From Planctomycetaceae bacterium (GTDB lineage Bacteria > Planctomycetota > Planctomycetia > Planctomycetales > Planctomycetaceae), in assembly GCA_041398825.1 (NCBI GenBank), contig JAWKTX010000012.1:189978-253977 (forward strand): a DNA stretch of 64,000 bases, given 5' to 3'. The position numbers were made by a program, and so were the translations under genes. The notes under the pieces were generated by a model. The model ran no database searches and had not been told where the DNA came from. It saw only the letters and a list, made by a program, of their open reading frames with translations. This document shows positions 35,002-44,379 of this stretch, in pieces (position 1 is the first letter of the stretch; each line of letters starts with the position of its first letter).

Positions 35002-36843
35002 TTACCTCTGTGCGCCCGAGTCTTCAGCGGCAGGTAATTGCTCCGGAGGCAGGTCCGTCAGTGCGAACAGAGTCTGGCCAGCACGATAAGTGATCTCGCG
35101 GTCCGTTGTGGTGATCGACAGTCGTCCCGTTTCATCGAGGACGAACAGCACTAAAGCGTCCGGGCCATACATGGCTCGAAAGTCGTCGAAATCAAATTCG
35201 TCTGTCAGGCGGGTCCGCTTGATCACCGCACCGGACTCGAATCGTCGATCCAGATATTCGTATGTCGCATTTTCTGAAAAAGCGACTCGGCCAAATAACG
35301 CATCGGATGCGATTTTCCTGCGATCGTGCCCCTGGGTGGGCGAACTAAGCCGATACGTTTCTGCACGCCCGAACAGCTCACTGAAGCGGCGAGCGGCGAT
35401 GCTGTTGACCTCCACATTCGGCGTCAGGGCCAGGAATCGCCCAATCCCTCCCAGATCAATTTCATGGTGCATTGCTTCGGACAGAATATCTGCGTGAAAG
35501 ACATTCAGACCTTCCATCCTGGCTACGGAAAGATTTTGGGCATTCTTGTCGACCAGGACGACAGGAATCTTTTCCTTCACCAATGCGACCGCAATGGCCC
35601 TTGCGCCGGGATGTCCGCTGGCGATCAGGATGCCTTGTGGATTCGCCGAACTCAGACCAAGCTTTCTGGCCAGTATTCCTGCTGTTAAACCATAGACGAT
35701 CACCGTACCGATGATGACCATGAACGTCGCTGCAGCGAATTCCTCCGCTGGCAGACTGGTTCTCTGCATTTCCAGTGCGAATACCGATGCGACGGCGGCA
35801 GCAACAATTCCGCGCGGTGCAAGCCACGATAGAAAAATACGTTCGGACTTCTTCAGCCCACAGCCAATCGTTGAAATCCAGACACAGGCCGGGCGAACCA
35901 CCAGAATCAGAAACGTGACGAATCCAATACCGCGCCAACCCAGTTTCAACAGACTGACCGGGTTCAGCCGCGCGGTCAGCAGGATGAAAAGACTTGAGAT
36001 CAGCAGAACACTCAGGCTCTCTTTGAATTCAAAAATATGACGCACGGGCACGCGTTTCTGATTGGCCAGTAACAGGCCCATCACCGTGACTGCCACCAGT
36101 CCCGATTCGTGTGACAGCAGGTTCGACGCTGTAAATCCCCCGATAACCACCGCCAGAGTGAAGGGACTTTGAAGATGATCAGGGACCCAGTGTCGGGCGA
36201 GAAGTTGCAACAGTGCCACCGAGAGCAGCAGGCCAACGACACTGCCCGCGAACATGGTTCCAAGAAAACCCTGAATCGCCGACGTCGCCGCATTCTGCAC
36301 GTCGCCCCGCAGCAATGCCTCCTGCGCTCCATAGACGAGGACGGCCAGGACAGCACCAATCGGATCAATTACGATTCCCTCCCATCTCGCGATCGGCCCC
36401 GTAGATCCTGTCGGCCGAATGTCCCGCAGCATGGGCCCGATCACTGTCGGTCCGGTGACCGTCAGAATTGATCCCAGCAGCAGCGAAACAGAAAACGGGA
36501 AATTCAGTATCCAGAAACCAGCAATCGTACTCAGCGCCCACGTCACCAGAACTCCCACCGTCAGCAGCATTGCGAGCGGTCGACCGATCGCCTTTAAGTC
36601 GCTTAACCGCAGGCTCATACTGCCTTCGAACAGAATGACGGCAATGGACAGGGAAACAATGGGAAGAACCAGATTGCCAAGCAGCTTATCGGGGTTGATC
36701 CATTGCAGCACCGGCCCGGCGATCACACCCGCTGTCAAAAGAAGAAGGATTGACGGCAGGCGAATGCGTGACGCAATCCACTGGCTGCCAATGCCAAGCA
36801 CAAACATCCCGGCAAGTGATGTCAGCACGTCGGGCTCGTTCAC
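35002..36843 (-). CDS. cation/proton antiporter with TrkA-N domain
   Basis: Membrane antiporter of 613 residues with a GTG start. About 12 hydrophobic helices occupy residues 1-395 with the CPA-type motif region (GSILTVTGPTVIGPML near 125-140 and GIVIDPIGAVLAVL near 158). A cytosolic nucleotide-binding domain follows (about 403-500: LIASGHPGARAIAVAL, VVLVDKN) and a C-terminal ligand-binding region to the end. This is the CPA1/CPA2 layout of Na+/H+ or K+/H+ exchangers regulated by NAD(H). Ion specificity cannot be assigned. Confidence 0.85.
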   Translation of the reverse strand: MNEPDVLTSLAGMFVLGIGSQWIASRIRLPSILLLLTAGVIAGPVLQWINPDKLLGNLVLPIVSLSIAVILFEGSMSLRLSDLKAIGRPLAMLLTVGVLVTWALSTIAGFWILNFPFSVSLLLGSILTVTGPTVIGPMLRDIRPTGSTGPIARWEGIVIDPIGAVLAVLVYGAQEALLRGDVQNAATSAIQGFLGTMFAGSVVGLLLSVALLQLLARHWVPDHLQSPFTLAVVIGGFTASNLLSHESGLVAVTVMGLLLANQKRVPVRHIFEFKESLSVLLISSLFILLTARLNPVSLLKLGWRGIGFVTFLILVVRPACVWISTIGCGLKKSERIFLSWLAPRGIVAAAVASVFALEMQRTSLPAEEFAAATFMVIIGTVIVYGLTAGILARKLGLSSANPQGILIASGHPGARAIAVALVKEKIPVVLVDKNAQNLSVARMEGLNVFHADILSEAMHHEIDLGGIGRFLALTPNVEVNSIAARRFSELFGRAETYRLSSPTQGHDRRKIASDALFGRVAFSENATYEYLDRRFESGAVIKRTRLTDEFDFDDFRAMYGPDALVLFVLDETGRLSITTTDREITYRAGQTLFALTDLPPEQLPAAEDSGAQR

Positions 36844-37254
36844 AGGTGTTCTCCGGCCTGGTGCCGTGATGTTGGACTTGTCAAACGCAACTCAGGTCGA
36901 TCGTCTTGTGCAGCTTCGCCTGTGTTTCGTGGCATTCTGAAGGATGAAGGAACATGAACAAACGCGGGGTTCGAACGAATGTAGACAGGTTTGAGATGGC
37001 TTTTGACTTTCGCGATGGCTGAATTCCATGAGCAAAACACCACCGGGGAACATGGCGCTTGATGGAAGGAACCGGAGCGTGACATGCTACCTGAACCTGG
37101 AAAACCGTTTCACCCACCGCCATCATTGCCTGATTTCAGGTTCTGCCTGATTTCGGGTTCTGCCAACCGACCACCGGTCTCAGATCACTCACAGGACAGG
37201 AAACACTGGCAGTGGGAAAACACTGGCAGATCGACTGAGGACGTCGCGCACGCC
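36844..37254. other. intergenic region, no gene seen
   Basis: About 410 bases between the antiporter and SDR genes, both minus strand. No convincing frame, and no clear terminator for the SDR gene. The antiporter promoter is expected near 36850-36950. Confidence 0.4.
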
Positions 37255-38043
37255 TTATTGCTTGCCTTCCGTCCGTTTCGACCACCAGGGCAGGCCGACA
37301 CCGCCATCCATCGTCAATGTTGAGCCGGTCATGTATTCGCCCTCTTTGCTTAAAGTAAAGCAAACGCCGAAGGCCATTTCTTCCGGTGAACCCATGCGTT
37401 GCATGGGTAGGCTGGCCGCCCCTTCAGCCAGTTGTTCTTCGGTAAAGAATTTGCGTTCACCGGGAGTGTCGATCCAGCCAGGATGAAAGACATTGACGCG
37501 AATCCCGTGCTTCACCAGTTCGATGGCAGCGGTGCGGGCCATATGATCGATTGCGGCCTTGGACATGTTATAGGCCATCGCAGTCGGGAACGGGATAATG
37601 GCATGGGGAGAGCTGATGACGGTGATTGCTCCTCCTTTGCCCTGCCTCAGCATTTGCTGGGATGAAGCGCGAACCCCATAAAACGCTCCCCACATGCTGA
37701 CGTCAACGGTTCGACGAAAGCCATCCATATCGGCTTCCACCATCAGCTGGCGGTCACTGTAAACGGCATTACTGACGAAGATGTCCAGGCTGCCAAATTC
37801 CTTCACGGTCCGGGCGACCATATCTTCAACGGCTTTCTGGTCTGACACATCACATGCCACGACCAGCGCGTTTCGCCCCATGGCTCGGATCTCGTCTGCA
37901 ACATCGTCGGCCTGCGCCCGGCTCGAACTGCAATTGATGGTGACATTGGCGCCACCCCTGGCAAGTTCGATGGCCACTGCGCGACCAATCCCTTTGGACG
38001 AACCGGTTACCAGCGCATTCTTGCCTGTAAAGTCGAAGTGCAT
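37255..38043 (-). CDS. SDR family oxidoreductase
   Basis: Short-chain dehydrogenase/reductase of 262 residues. The cofactor loop is TGSSKGIGRA near 13-22, followed by CDVSD near 64. The catalytic Ser is in the VISSPHA segment near 143 and the Tyr-x-x-x-Lys in AYNMSKAAID near 155-164. The C-terminus TGSTLTMDGGVGLPWW fits the classical group. Basic/Ser residues after strand 2 (SSSRAQ) suggest NADP(H). Substrate unknown; related to glucose-1-dehydrogenase-like enzymes. Monocistronic. Confidence 0.87.
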   Translation of the reverse strand: MHFDFTGKNALVTGSSKGIGRAVAIELARGGANVTINCSSSRAQADDVADEIRAMGRNALVVACDVSDQKAVEDMVARTVKEFGSLDIFVSNAVYSDRQLMVEADMDGFRRTVDVSMWGAFYGVRASSQQMLRQGKGGAITVISSPHAIIPFPTAMAYNMSKAAIDHMARTAAIELVKHGIRVNVFHPGWIDTPGERKFFTEEQLAEGAASLPMQRMGSPEEMAFGVCFTLSKEGEYMTGSTLTMDGGVGLPWWSKRTEGKQ

Positions 38044-38421
38044 GCGATCTTACCCTGTTATCCTGACCATGATTTTCAGATGGAATGGAATTATAGATCC
38101 GATGTTGTGCCTTTCACTCATCGCTGAAACCGACGGCAGGCACGTTCAAACACCGGACAGCGTTTGGAATTGGCTGATCATTGTGGCGGAGTTAGCCGTA
38201 AATCACCAGCGGACAGGAGTGACTTCCAGATTCCGGTGAGCGTTCTGGTTTTCAGAGTAATCAAAGGCTGGTTCAAACAGAGCCGTCGGTTCAGATCCGG
38301 CCTGCATCTGACCCAGGGTTTCAAGTGGTGCTGTGGGCGTCTCGCTGGACGGTTCGCCGTCTGATGTTTAGTTTATCCGTACAGTCGAGTCATCCACTTT
38401 CTAATTTCGGGGAGCAAACAT
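38044..38421. other. intergenic region between divergent genes
   Basis: About 380 bases separating the SDR gene from the divergent oxidoreductase gene. No gene seen; expected to contain two promoters. A ggagc ribosome site precedes the ATG at 38422. Confidence 0.4.
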
Positions 38422-39810
38422 ATGCCGCGTCAGGAAACCCGTCGGTCATTTCTTACGAACACAAGCCTTGCGGGATTGGCGGCAGCCTCAAGCCCCTACT
38501 GGTTTGCTCCTTCGTCTTTTGCAGCCCCGTTTCGAAGTGCGAACGATCGACCTGTGCTCGGTTGTATTGGCACCGGGGACCGCTGGAATGCCGTTGGTCC
38601 TAATGCGATGAAGTTCAGTGAATGTGCGGCGGTTTGCGACGTCGACGAAGCGCACAAGGAAAAAGGGAAGGCTAAAGCTCTCGAACTGAACGGGAAGAAA
38701 GGCGTCGACCGACAGGTCGAAATGCACGAAGACTATCGCAGGATTCTGGATCGCAGTGATATCGATGTGGTCACAATTGTAACGCCCGACCACTGGCACA
38801 GCAAAATTGCGATTGAAGCCATGAAGGCGGGCAAAGACGTCTACTGCGAAAAACCTCTGACCCTGACTATTGACGAAGGAAAACAGATTCGAAAGGTTCT
38901 GGACGAGACGGGTCGTGTGTTCCAGGTCGGAACGCAGCAAAGAAGTGAAATGGCCCTCCGGTTTCTGCATGCTGTTGCCATCATTCGCGAGGGACGCATC
39001 GGTGATCTCAAAACGGTCACTTGTGCAATTGGTGGGGCTCCTTCGTGCGATTCTCTGCCGGTTGTGGATGTGCCAGCCGGTCTGAACTGGGATATGTGGC
39101 TCGGTCAGGCACCGAAAGTGGATTATCGCTCCGGAGCCTCCGGTGGACGCTATCCGCACTCACGATGCCACTACGAATTCCGCTGGTGGTACGAGTACTC
39201 CGGTGGAAAGATGACCGACTGGGGCGCACATCACGTGGATATCGCCGCGTGGGCCTTCAATCTTGAAAATACCGGCCCCGTCAAGGTCGAGCCGATTTCT
39301 TCGACACATCCCGTCCCACTGAAAGATGGCGTTCCGACAGATGACACTAAGTACAACACGGCGACAAAATTCCATGTGACCGCGACCTTCGAAAACGGTT
39401 CTGTGCTTCACATCCGCGACCGAGCGGACGACCTGGGATTCGATAACGGATTGATGCTCGAGGGCACGGAAGGCCGTATCTTCGTGAACAGAGGTAAACT
39501 CACCGGGGCGGCGGTTGATGGATTGAAAGAAAATCCGCTGAAAGAGGAAACTCTGAAGACTCTGTACAAAGGCAAAGAGCCCGGAGACCATATGAAGAAC
39601 TTCTTCGAATGTGTCGTCGATCGAAGCCAGCCAATCAGTGACGTCTACAGCCACCATCGTGCCATGACCGTTTGCCACCTGGCGAACATCGCTATTCGTC
39701 TGGATCGGCCGATCAACTGGAATCCTGAAACAGAACAGATCGTTGGGGATGCTGCTGCAGCCCAGTGGCAGGCCCGTGAGCAACGAAAAGGCTACGAGAT
39801 TCAGGTTTGA
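38422..39810 (+). CDS. Gfo/Idh/MocA family oxidoreductase, Tat-exported
   Basis: NAD(P)-dependent oxidoreductase of 462 residues. Twin-arginine signal ETRRSFLTNTSLAGLAAA at 5-22, Rossmann motif GCIGTGDRW near 48, EKPLTLT segment near 142, and the HHVDIAAWAF metal/substrate-like motif near 272. A second paralogue is at 23637-25013 but the two are only distantly similar. Substrate unknown, likely a sugar or sugar-derived alcohol. Followed by a strong terminator. Confidence 0.88.
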   Translation: MPRQETRRSFLTNTSLAGLAAASSPYWFAPSSFAAPFRSANDRPVLGCIGTGDRWNAVGPNAMKFSECAAVCDVDEAHKEKGKAKALELNGKKGVDRQVEMHEDYRRILDRSDIDVVTIVTPDHWHSKIAIEAMKAGKDVYCEKPLTLTIDEGKQIRKVLDETGRVFQVGTQQRSEMALRFLHAVAIIREGRIGDLKTVTCAIGGAPSCDSLPVVDVPAGLNWDMWLGQAPKVDYRSGASGGRYPHSRCHYEFRWWYEYSGGKMTDWGAHHVDIAAWAFNLENTGPVKVEPISSTHPVPLKDGVPTDDTKYNTATKFHVTATFENGSVLHIRDRADDLGFDNGLMLEGTEGRIFVNRGKLTGAAVDGLKENPLKEETLKTLYKGKEPGDHMKNFFECVVDRSQPISDVYSHHRAMTVCHLANIAIRLDRPINWNPETEQIVGDAAAAQWQAREQRKGYEIQV

Positions 39811-39832
39811 GCCTGACAGGTTATGAATCCGG

Positions 39833-39873
39833 GTCGCAGCAGTGGCATACGCATCCTCTGCTGCGACTTTTTC
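39833..39873 (+). terminator. rho-independent terminator
   Basis: Perfect 10-bp stem GTCGCAGCAG / CTGCTGCGAC with TTTTT directly after, about 23 bases past the oxidoreductase stop. Confidence 0.88.
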
Positions 39874-40132
39874 GTTCCGGGCGGTTTTGACGCCAACCGG
39901 GCCCAAAACAAGGGCAAGGTGGGGCGACTTTTCTCGCGGGGAAAACTGTCTGTATGCTGGCTGTCTTAACAACTGACCAGGCTGGCAGTGACCATTCCGC
40001 AAATCGACCCTTATCGCTGTTCAACTCAGAATGAAATGCCGCTTCGTTCGTAGCATTAACGCGATCACTTGGATATGGTTGTGTTGTCGATGTTCCGCGG
40101 GCAAGTCAAATAGCAAGTTCTGGTAGCCACTG
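39874..40132. other. intergenic region, no gene seen
   Basis: About 260 bases between a terminator and the KASIII-like gene, presumably with the promoter of the latter. Nothing else recognised. Confidence 0.4.
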
Positions 40133-41341
40133 ATGGTTTCACAGCTTACACATCCCGCATTGACCCACATTGTCGACGTGTTCGATCAGATTGATCTGTT
40201 CGAATCGCTGAATAACGACCGCATTGTGGAGTTATCGAAGCTCGGCAACCAATCCGGCTTCTCCAGCATAGATGCTATCCGTCGATCGACGGGCATTTCG
40301 AACCGCCGGATTCTTGCAACAGGCCGCACCGCCATCGATCTGGCAGAACGACTGATCAATCGACTGGAATCGACCACCGGCATCATGCTGGGGGATTTTG
40401 CGAAGGTCTTTCTGTGTCATTCCCATACCAGTGGTCAGGAAGTGGTCGATCTCGCAAGCACGCTCACGCGGCGGCACGAGCTTCCTCGATCGCTCATCCA
40501 ACCCGTCAACTACGGCTGTTGCGGCTTTCTGAAAATGCTGCAGGACGGCGCAGAATGGCTGGAATCGCATCGAAGTCCGAACACTCGGATTGCCATTCTC
40601 GCCGTGGAAACCCCCGAAACATGGCATGATGGATCGGACCGTTTGTTCTGCGGAATTGTATCGGCCGGGGCAGCCGCAGCCGTTTTGCAGGGGATTCCCG
40701 GCATCGACGCTGATGTGAGTGGTTCACAAACAGGTCTGCCCTTTTCTGTAATTCGGGCGGATGATTTTAAGATTCCGGTAGAACGTCGACCAAATTCCAA
40801 TCCCCTGTTCCATAAAGAATGGGCAGATTGCTTCACTTTCCGCGGTGAGTCGAGTTACCGCAATGTCATGCGGATGAACGCAGAACCTGTTTTTCTGAAC
40901 GGCATCGAATTGATGCTGAACAACCTGCGCAATGCGATCATGTCGATTGATCGCCAGCCGGGCGAACGCGTCATCGTCTTACCACACCAACCCAGTGGCA
41001 AGTTGCTCCGCGCATTGATTGCAACGGCCCGCCAGGAGTTCCCGGACTTCCAGTTTCTGAACAATCTGGACCAGTATGGCAACACGATCTCGTGCTCTGT
41101 GCCAACCATTCTGTCCCGACTGGACCAGGTGCTCGCAGCAAACCAGTTTCCGCCGGTCCAGCAAGGCGATCATATCATTCTGCTTGCTGCCGGTATTTGT
41201 ATGGCGGAAATTGAAAATCATATGTCCGCCGGTCACGCCTGTTTTCGATGGGTAAATGGTATACTTAACTGTCAGGTGGCCCCCGCAAACAACTCATCGC
41301 GTGTTGAAGCAAAGTCGGTTTCGGTACCAAACCAGACCTGA
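40133..41341 (+). CDS. 3-oxoacyl-ACP synthase III-like (thiolase fold) protein
   Basis: Thiolase-superfamily protein of 402 residues resembling KASIII/FabH-type condensing enzymes. The Cys-His-Asn triad is visible: YGCCGFLKML with the nucleophile near 129, VLPHQPSGKLL with His near 284, and YGNTISCSVP with Asn near 316. The usual FabH dimer and CoA-binding arginine segments are not obvious. No acyl carrier protein or fab gene is adjacent, so it is likely a specialised ketosynthase or CoA-thioester condensing enzyme rather than the housekeeping FabH. Confidence 0.7.
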   Translation: MVSQLTHPALTHIVDVFDQIDLFESLNNDRIVELSKLGNQSGFSSIDAIRRSTGISNRRILATGRTAIDLAERLINRLESTTGIMLGDFAKVFLCHSHTSGQEVVDLASTLTRRHELPRSLIQPVNYGCCGFLKMLQDGAEWLESHRSPNTRIAILAVETPETWHDGSDRLFCGIVSAGAAAAVLQGIPGIDADVSGSQTGLPFSVIRADDFKIPVERRPNSNPLFHKEWADCFTFRGESSYRNVMRMNAEPVFLNGIELMLNNLRNAIMSIDRQPGERVIVLPHQPSGKLLRALIATARQEFPDFQFLNNLDQYGNTISCSVPTILSRLDQVLAANQFPPVQQGDHIILLAAGICMAEIENHMSAGHACFRWVNGILNCQVAPANNSSRVEAKSVSVPNQT

Positions 41342-41349
41342 CGGCAGGC

Positions 41350-41378
41350 TCATCGGACACAGGTTCATCGGACACAGG
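41350..41378. repeat. short tandem repeat
   Basis: Two exact copies of TCATCGGACACAGG separated by one base, with a further GATCGGAAAC-like derivative after them, in the gap between the KASIII-like gene and the ACT-domain gene. Confidence 0.7.
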
Positions 41379-41472
41379 CCGATCGGAAACCTGCCGATCA
41401 AACGCAGAGGGCCTTCCTGGTCCGGTGTTTGAACTGTGGTCCGGTGTTGGAACTACTGAGGAAGGCAGTCGG

Positions 41473-42006
41473 ATGTCTCGAGAACTCATCATCACCATGA
41501 CAGCAGCGAACCGCGCGGGGATTCTTTCGGCCGTGACAAAGGCGATGGGAGAACTGGGCGCTGACCTGCGTGAAATGAGCCAGACCGTCGTACGCGGGTT
41601 CTTCACCATGATTTTCTCCGCGGAATTCCCGGAAAACATCGATGAAGGCATTATTCGTGACCACTTGAACGACGTTTGCCGACCCTTTGATATCGAAATC
41701 GGCGTCAAGGATCCGGCGAGAGACTTGTCTGATTCCGGCAACGGAACGAATTCGCAGATTCATGCCCTGAGAATCGGTGGCAACAATCGTCCCGGTGTCC
41801 TGCGGAAACTGTCTTCCGTGCTGAGTATTCGACGTGTTGACATCACCGGGATGCATGCCGTGCGGACATCCGATGCCGCGGGCTTTGAAATGGTGATGAA
41901 GGTGGCTGTGCCAACCGAATGCGGAATTGAAGATCTGCTGAAAGAGCTTCAGGCCGCAGGCGAGCCGTTTGAGGCGACCGTCGAACTCCGAGACGTGCCG
42001 GTCTGA
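41473..42006 (+). CDS. double ACT-domain protein (GcvR-like)
   Basis: Protein of 177 residues made of two ACT domains (about 3-80 and 95-172), the architecture of GcvR, the accessory repressor of the glycine cleavage system, and of small amino-acid sensors. The first domain begins ELIITMTAANRAGILSAVTKAM, the second ALRIGGNNRPGVLRKLSSVLS; both carry the ligand-site glycine. The ATG at 41473 follows GAGGAAGGC at a suitable distance. The regulated target is unknown. The next membrane-protein gene starts 15 bases later. Confidence 0.75.
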   Translation: MSRELIITMTAANRAGILSAVTKAMGELGADLREMSQTVVRGFFTMIFSAEFPENIDEGIIRDHLNDVCRPFDIEIGVKDPARDLSDSGNGTNSQIHALRIGGNNRPGVLRKLSSVLSIRRVDITGMHAVRTSDAAGFEMVMKVAVPTECGIEDLLKELQAAGEPFEATVELRDVPV

Positions 42007-42021
42007 AGAAGGAATTGCGCG

Positions 42022-42462
42022 GTGACAGAAGCTGAAAAAGTTGCAATGCCAGCCTGGACGAAGATCGTTAATGGACTGTTGCTGGTCTGGAATCTTTTTG
42101 GCCTGGCTGTATTCGTGATGGCCATGACCGTCTTCAGCAGCCGGGAAGCAATGTCAGAGGCCGGCCTGAATGAGGAACAAATCAACCTGACCCTGTCGAC
42201 CCCAGGCTGGGTCAACATCGCATTCGGAGTGGCGGTGGTTTTCGGTGTCCTGGGCTGTCTCGCATTAATATGGAAGTCCAGGCTGGCACCACCACTGCTG
42301 GCGGTATCAATGCTCGGTGTGATCGCGCAGAATGTCTACATGTATCTGCTGAGTGATACAATTCGGATTATGGGCGTCGGAGTGTCCCCCGTGGTGATAG
42401 CCGTTGCGGTTGCGTTAGTGCCCTACGCTGTCTTTTGTAAGAGCCGAGGGTGGTTGAAGTAA
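42022..42462 (+). CDS. small integral membrane protein
   Basis: Protein of 146 residues that I do not recognise by family. It has four predicted membrane helices (about 14-36, 63-84, 90-108, 118-137) with a conserved-looking extracellular loop rich in Glu/Asn. Start is GTG, 15 bases after the ACT-domain gene with GAAGGA before it, suggesting one operon. Function unknown. Confidence 0.65.
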   Translation: MTEAEKVAMPAWTKIVNGLLLVWNLFGLAVFVMAMTVFSSREAMSEAGLNEEQINLTLSTPGWVNIAFGVAVVFGVLGCLALIWKSRLAPPLLAVSMLGVIAQNVYMYLLSDTIRIMGVGVSPVVIAVAVALVPYAVFCKSRGWLK

Positions 42463-42701
42463 TCGACCGGCCCAGGTCGTCGCAAATGCGGTGTCTCTTG
42501 AACCTTCCGTGATGACTCGTTGAATGCCCCCGAACCGGGAAGCTTCGAACGCAGGGGGATACAGCCCGCCGATTGGTACCCAACATGTCAGATTCTCGCC
42601 CCGGACTGGTGCTCTGAAAGCGGGACGAAACGGACGAGTTGATTCGCCCACGAAGACCACGGTCGTACCATAAAGTCAGCTCAGCGACCGCGACGCTGTT
42701 G

Positions 42702-44129
42702 TCAGGGTAACATGACTTTCGTCAGGCATTCTGCAAGAACCCCCACGTCTTCAGGCAAGACACTCCGTAAATCGATGACGACTGCATCATCGGAAATCCG
42801 GGGAACAACACCTGGACGTCCGGTTCTCAGTCGCTGGGCCAGTATATTGGTCGAAATGCCCTGAACCCGGAGCCGAAGAACAATCGTTGGTAGTAACATT
42901 GTCGGCAGCGATCCGCCCCCGGTTTCCGATTCATCCGCTTCGATATCGATCGTTGCCCGGTCCGAAATGGGAAGCTGAGATGCCAGCCATTCCGCTCGGC
43001 ATCGGAGGTCAGGCACAGTTTCGCGAAGCATGCGCCAGACGGGAATCTGGTCGATTTGATGATTCAGATAATGATCGAGCGTTGCGGATAACGCGGCCAG
43101 TGTCAGCTTGTCGACGCGCACCGCACGGGCGAGCGGATGCTGCCGAAGTCGACGGATCCAGTGTCGGCTTCCCACGATGATTCCACATTGTGGTCCGCCC
43201 AGCAATTTGTCTCCGCTTCCCAGGACGAGATCCGCACCCGCTGCCAGCGATGCAGAGAATGTGGGTTCATCCGCGGCCTGAACCGGTGCGGATAATGTCT
43301 GAGTGACTCCGTTCGATTGCGCGGGATCGATCAGGCTACCGCTTCCGATGTCGTCGATGACAGGCAAACCGTTTCGTTGGCCAAGTTGGCAAAGAGCACT
43401 GATGGACGGCGATTCGGTAAAGCCTACCACCCTGTAATTCGATGGATGCACGCGAAGGATGGCAGCCGTCGTCGCACGGATGTTGATTTCATAGTCGCTC
43501 AGCCGAGTTCGATTCGTTGTGCCGATCTCCCGCATCATGGCACCACTCAGTGAAAAGATTTCAGGCAGCCGGAAAGAACCACCAATCTCGACCAACTGCC
43601 CGCGACTAATCAGCACCTCGTTACGCACGCCTTCCTGAACCGCGTGCAGCGTCAGCAGTGTGGCTGCGGCATTGTTGTTGACAATTATGCTGTCTTCACA
43701 ACCTGTTAATGCCTGCAGTTTTTCTTCCGTCTGAAACCCTCTGTGAGTGCGCTGGCCGGTCTCAAGATTCAGTTCAACGTTGGCGCATCCGCTGCAATCA
43801 GCGATGGCGGAAAGAGCCCATTGGCTCAGCGGTGATCTTCCGAGACCTGTGTGGATCACGATGCCCGTCGCGTTGATGACTTTTCGGATCTGCTGATTCT
43901 CTGACCTTGTTGCCAGCAAACGCAGTCGGCCCGTCAGGAGATTCTTTTCAGAGTGGCGATCTTCATGGTCAAGTGCCCTGCCTTCAGCCAGTTCTGAACG
44001 TCGTTCGTGTAACGTCGTGCGGATCCAGCGTTTCAATAACAGATTCGGCACTCGGCTCAGCTGCGGACATTGATCGCATGCCTGAAGCAACTCTGTGACC
44101 GATGGAAGCAGCGAGAGACCATGTTTCAC
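42702..44129 (-). CDS. selA: L-seryl-tRNA(Sec) selenium transferase
   Basis: PLP enzyme of 475 residues that converts seryl-tRNA(Sec) to selenocysteyl-tRNA(Sec). Features are the N-terminal tRNA-binding domain, INATGIVIHTGLGRSPLS near 87, VNNNAAATLLTLHA near 154, and the PLP lysine in LGSGDKLLGGPQCG near 307. Length matches SelA. It implies a selenocysteine pathway; selB, selD and tRNA-Sec are not in the window. The gene is isolated. Confidence 0.92.
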   Translation of the reverse strand: MKHGLSLLPSVTELLQACDQCPQLSRVPNLLLKRWIRTTLHERRSELAEGRALDHEDRHSEKNLLTGRLRLLATRSENQQIRKVINATGIVIHTGLGRSPLSQWALSAIADCSGCANVELNLETGQRTHRGFQTEEKLQALTGCEDSIIVNNNAAATLLTLHAVQEGVRNEVLISRGQLVEIGGSFRLPEIFSLSGAMMREIGTTNRTRLSDYEINIRATTAAILRVHPSNYRVVGFTESPSISALCQLGQRNGLPVIDDIGSGSLIDPAQSNGVTQTLSAPVQAADEPTFSASLAAGADLVLGSGDKLLGGPQCGIIVGSRHWIRRLRQHPLARAVRVDKLTLAALSATLDHYLNHQIDQIPVWRMLRETVPDLRCRAEWLASQLPISDRATIDIEADESETGGGSLPTMLLPTIVLRLRVQGISTNILAQRLRTGRPGVVPRISDDAVVIDLRSVLPEDVGVLAECLTKVMLP

Positions 44130-44230
44130 TTTGGTGTTTTCCGAAATTGATTCATCAGCACCGGTATCTGCGATCCGGCGTTCTTCTGCAGAATACGATG
44201 CAGATTGTTGTGAAGGGTAATCACTGGACC

Positions 44231-44265
44231 AAAAAAAACCGCAGCCGGATCACTCCGACTGCGGA
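44231..44265 (-). terminator. terminator after the porin gene
   Basis: Minus strand: CCGCAGTCGGAGTGATCCGG with pairing CCGCAG...CTGCGG followed by TTTTTTTT. It lies 115 bases downstream of the porin stop and upstream of selA. Confidence 0.85.
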
Positions 44266-44379
44266 ATTTCGAATCGATTCGGGACTGATTCTGACCTACA
44301 CAGGCTGAACGAAGGGGAGGCCCCGGAGCTGTGTTTCGCACGAGCATACGCTCTGGTCAGTAACAGCCGTGTTCAGATT

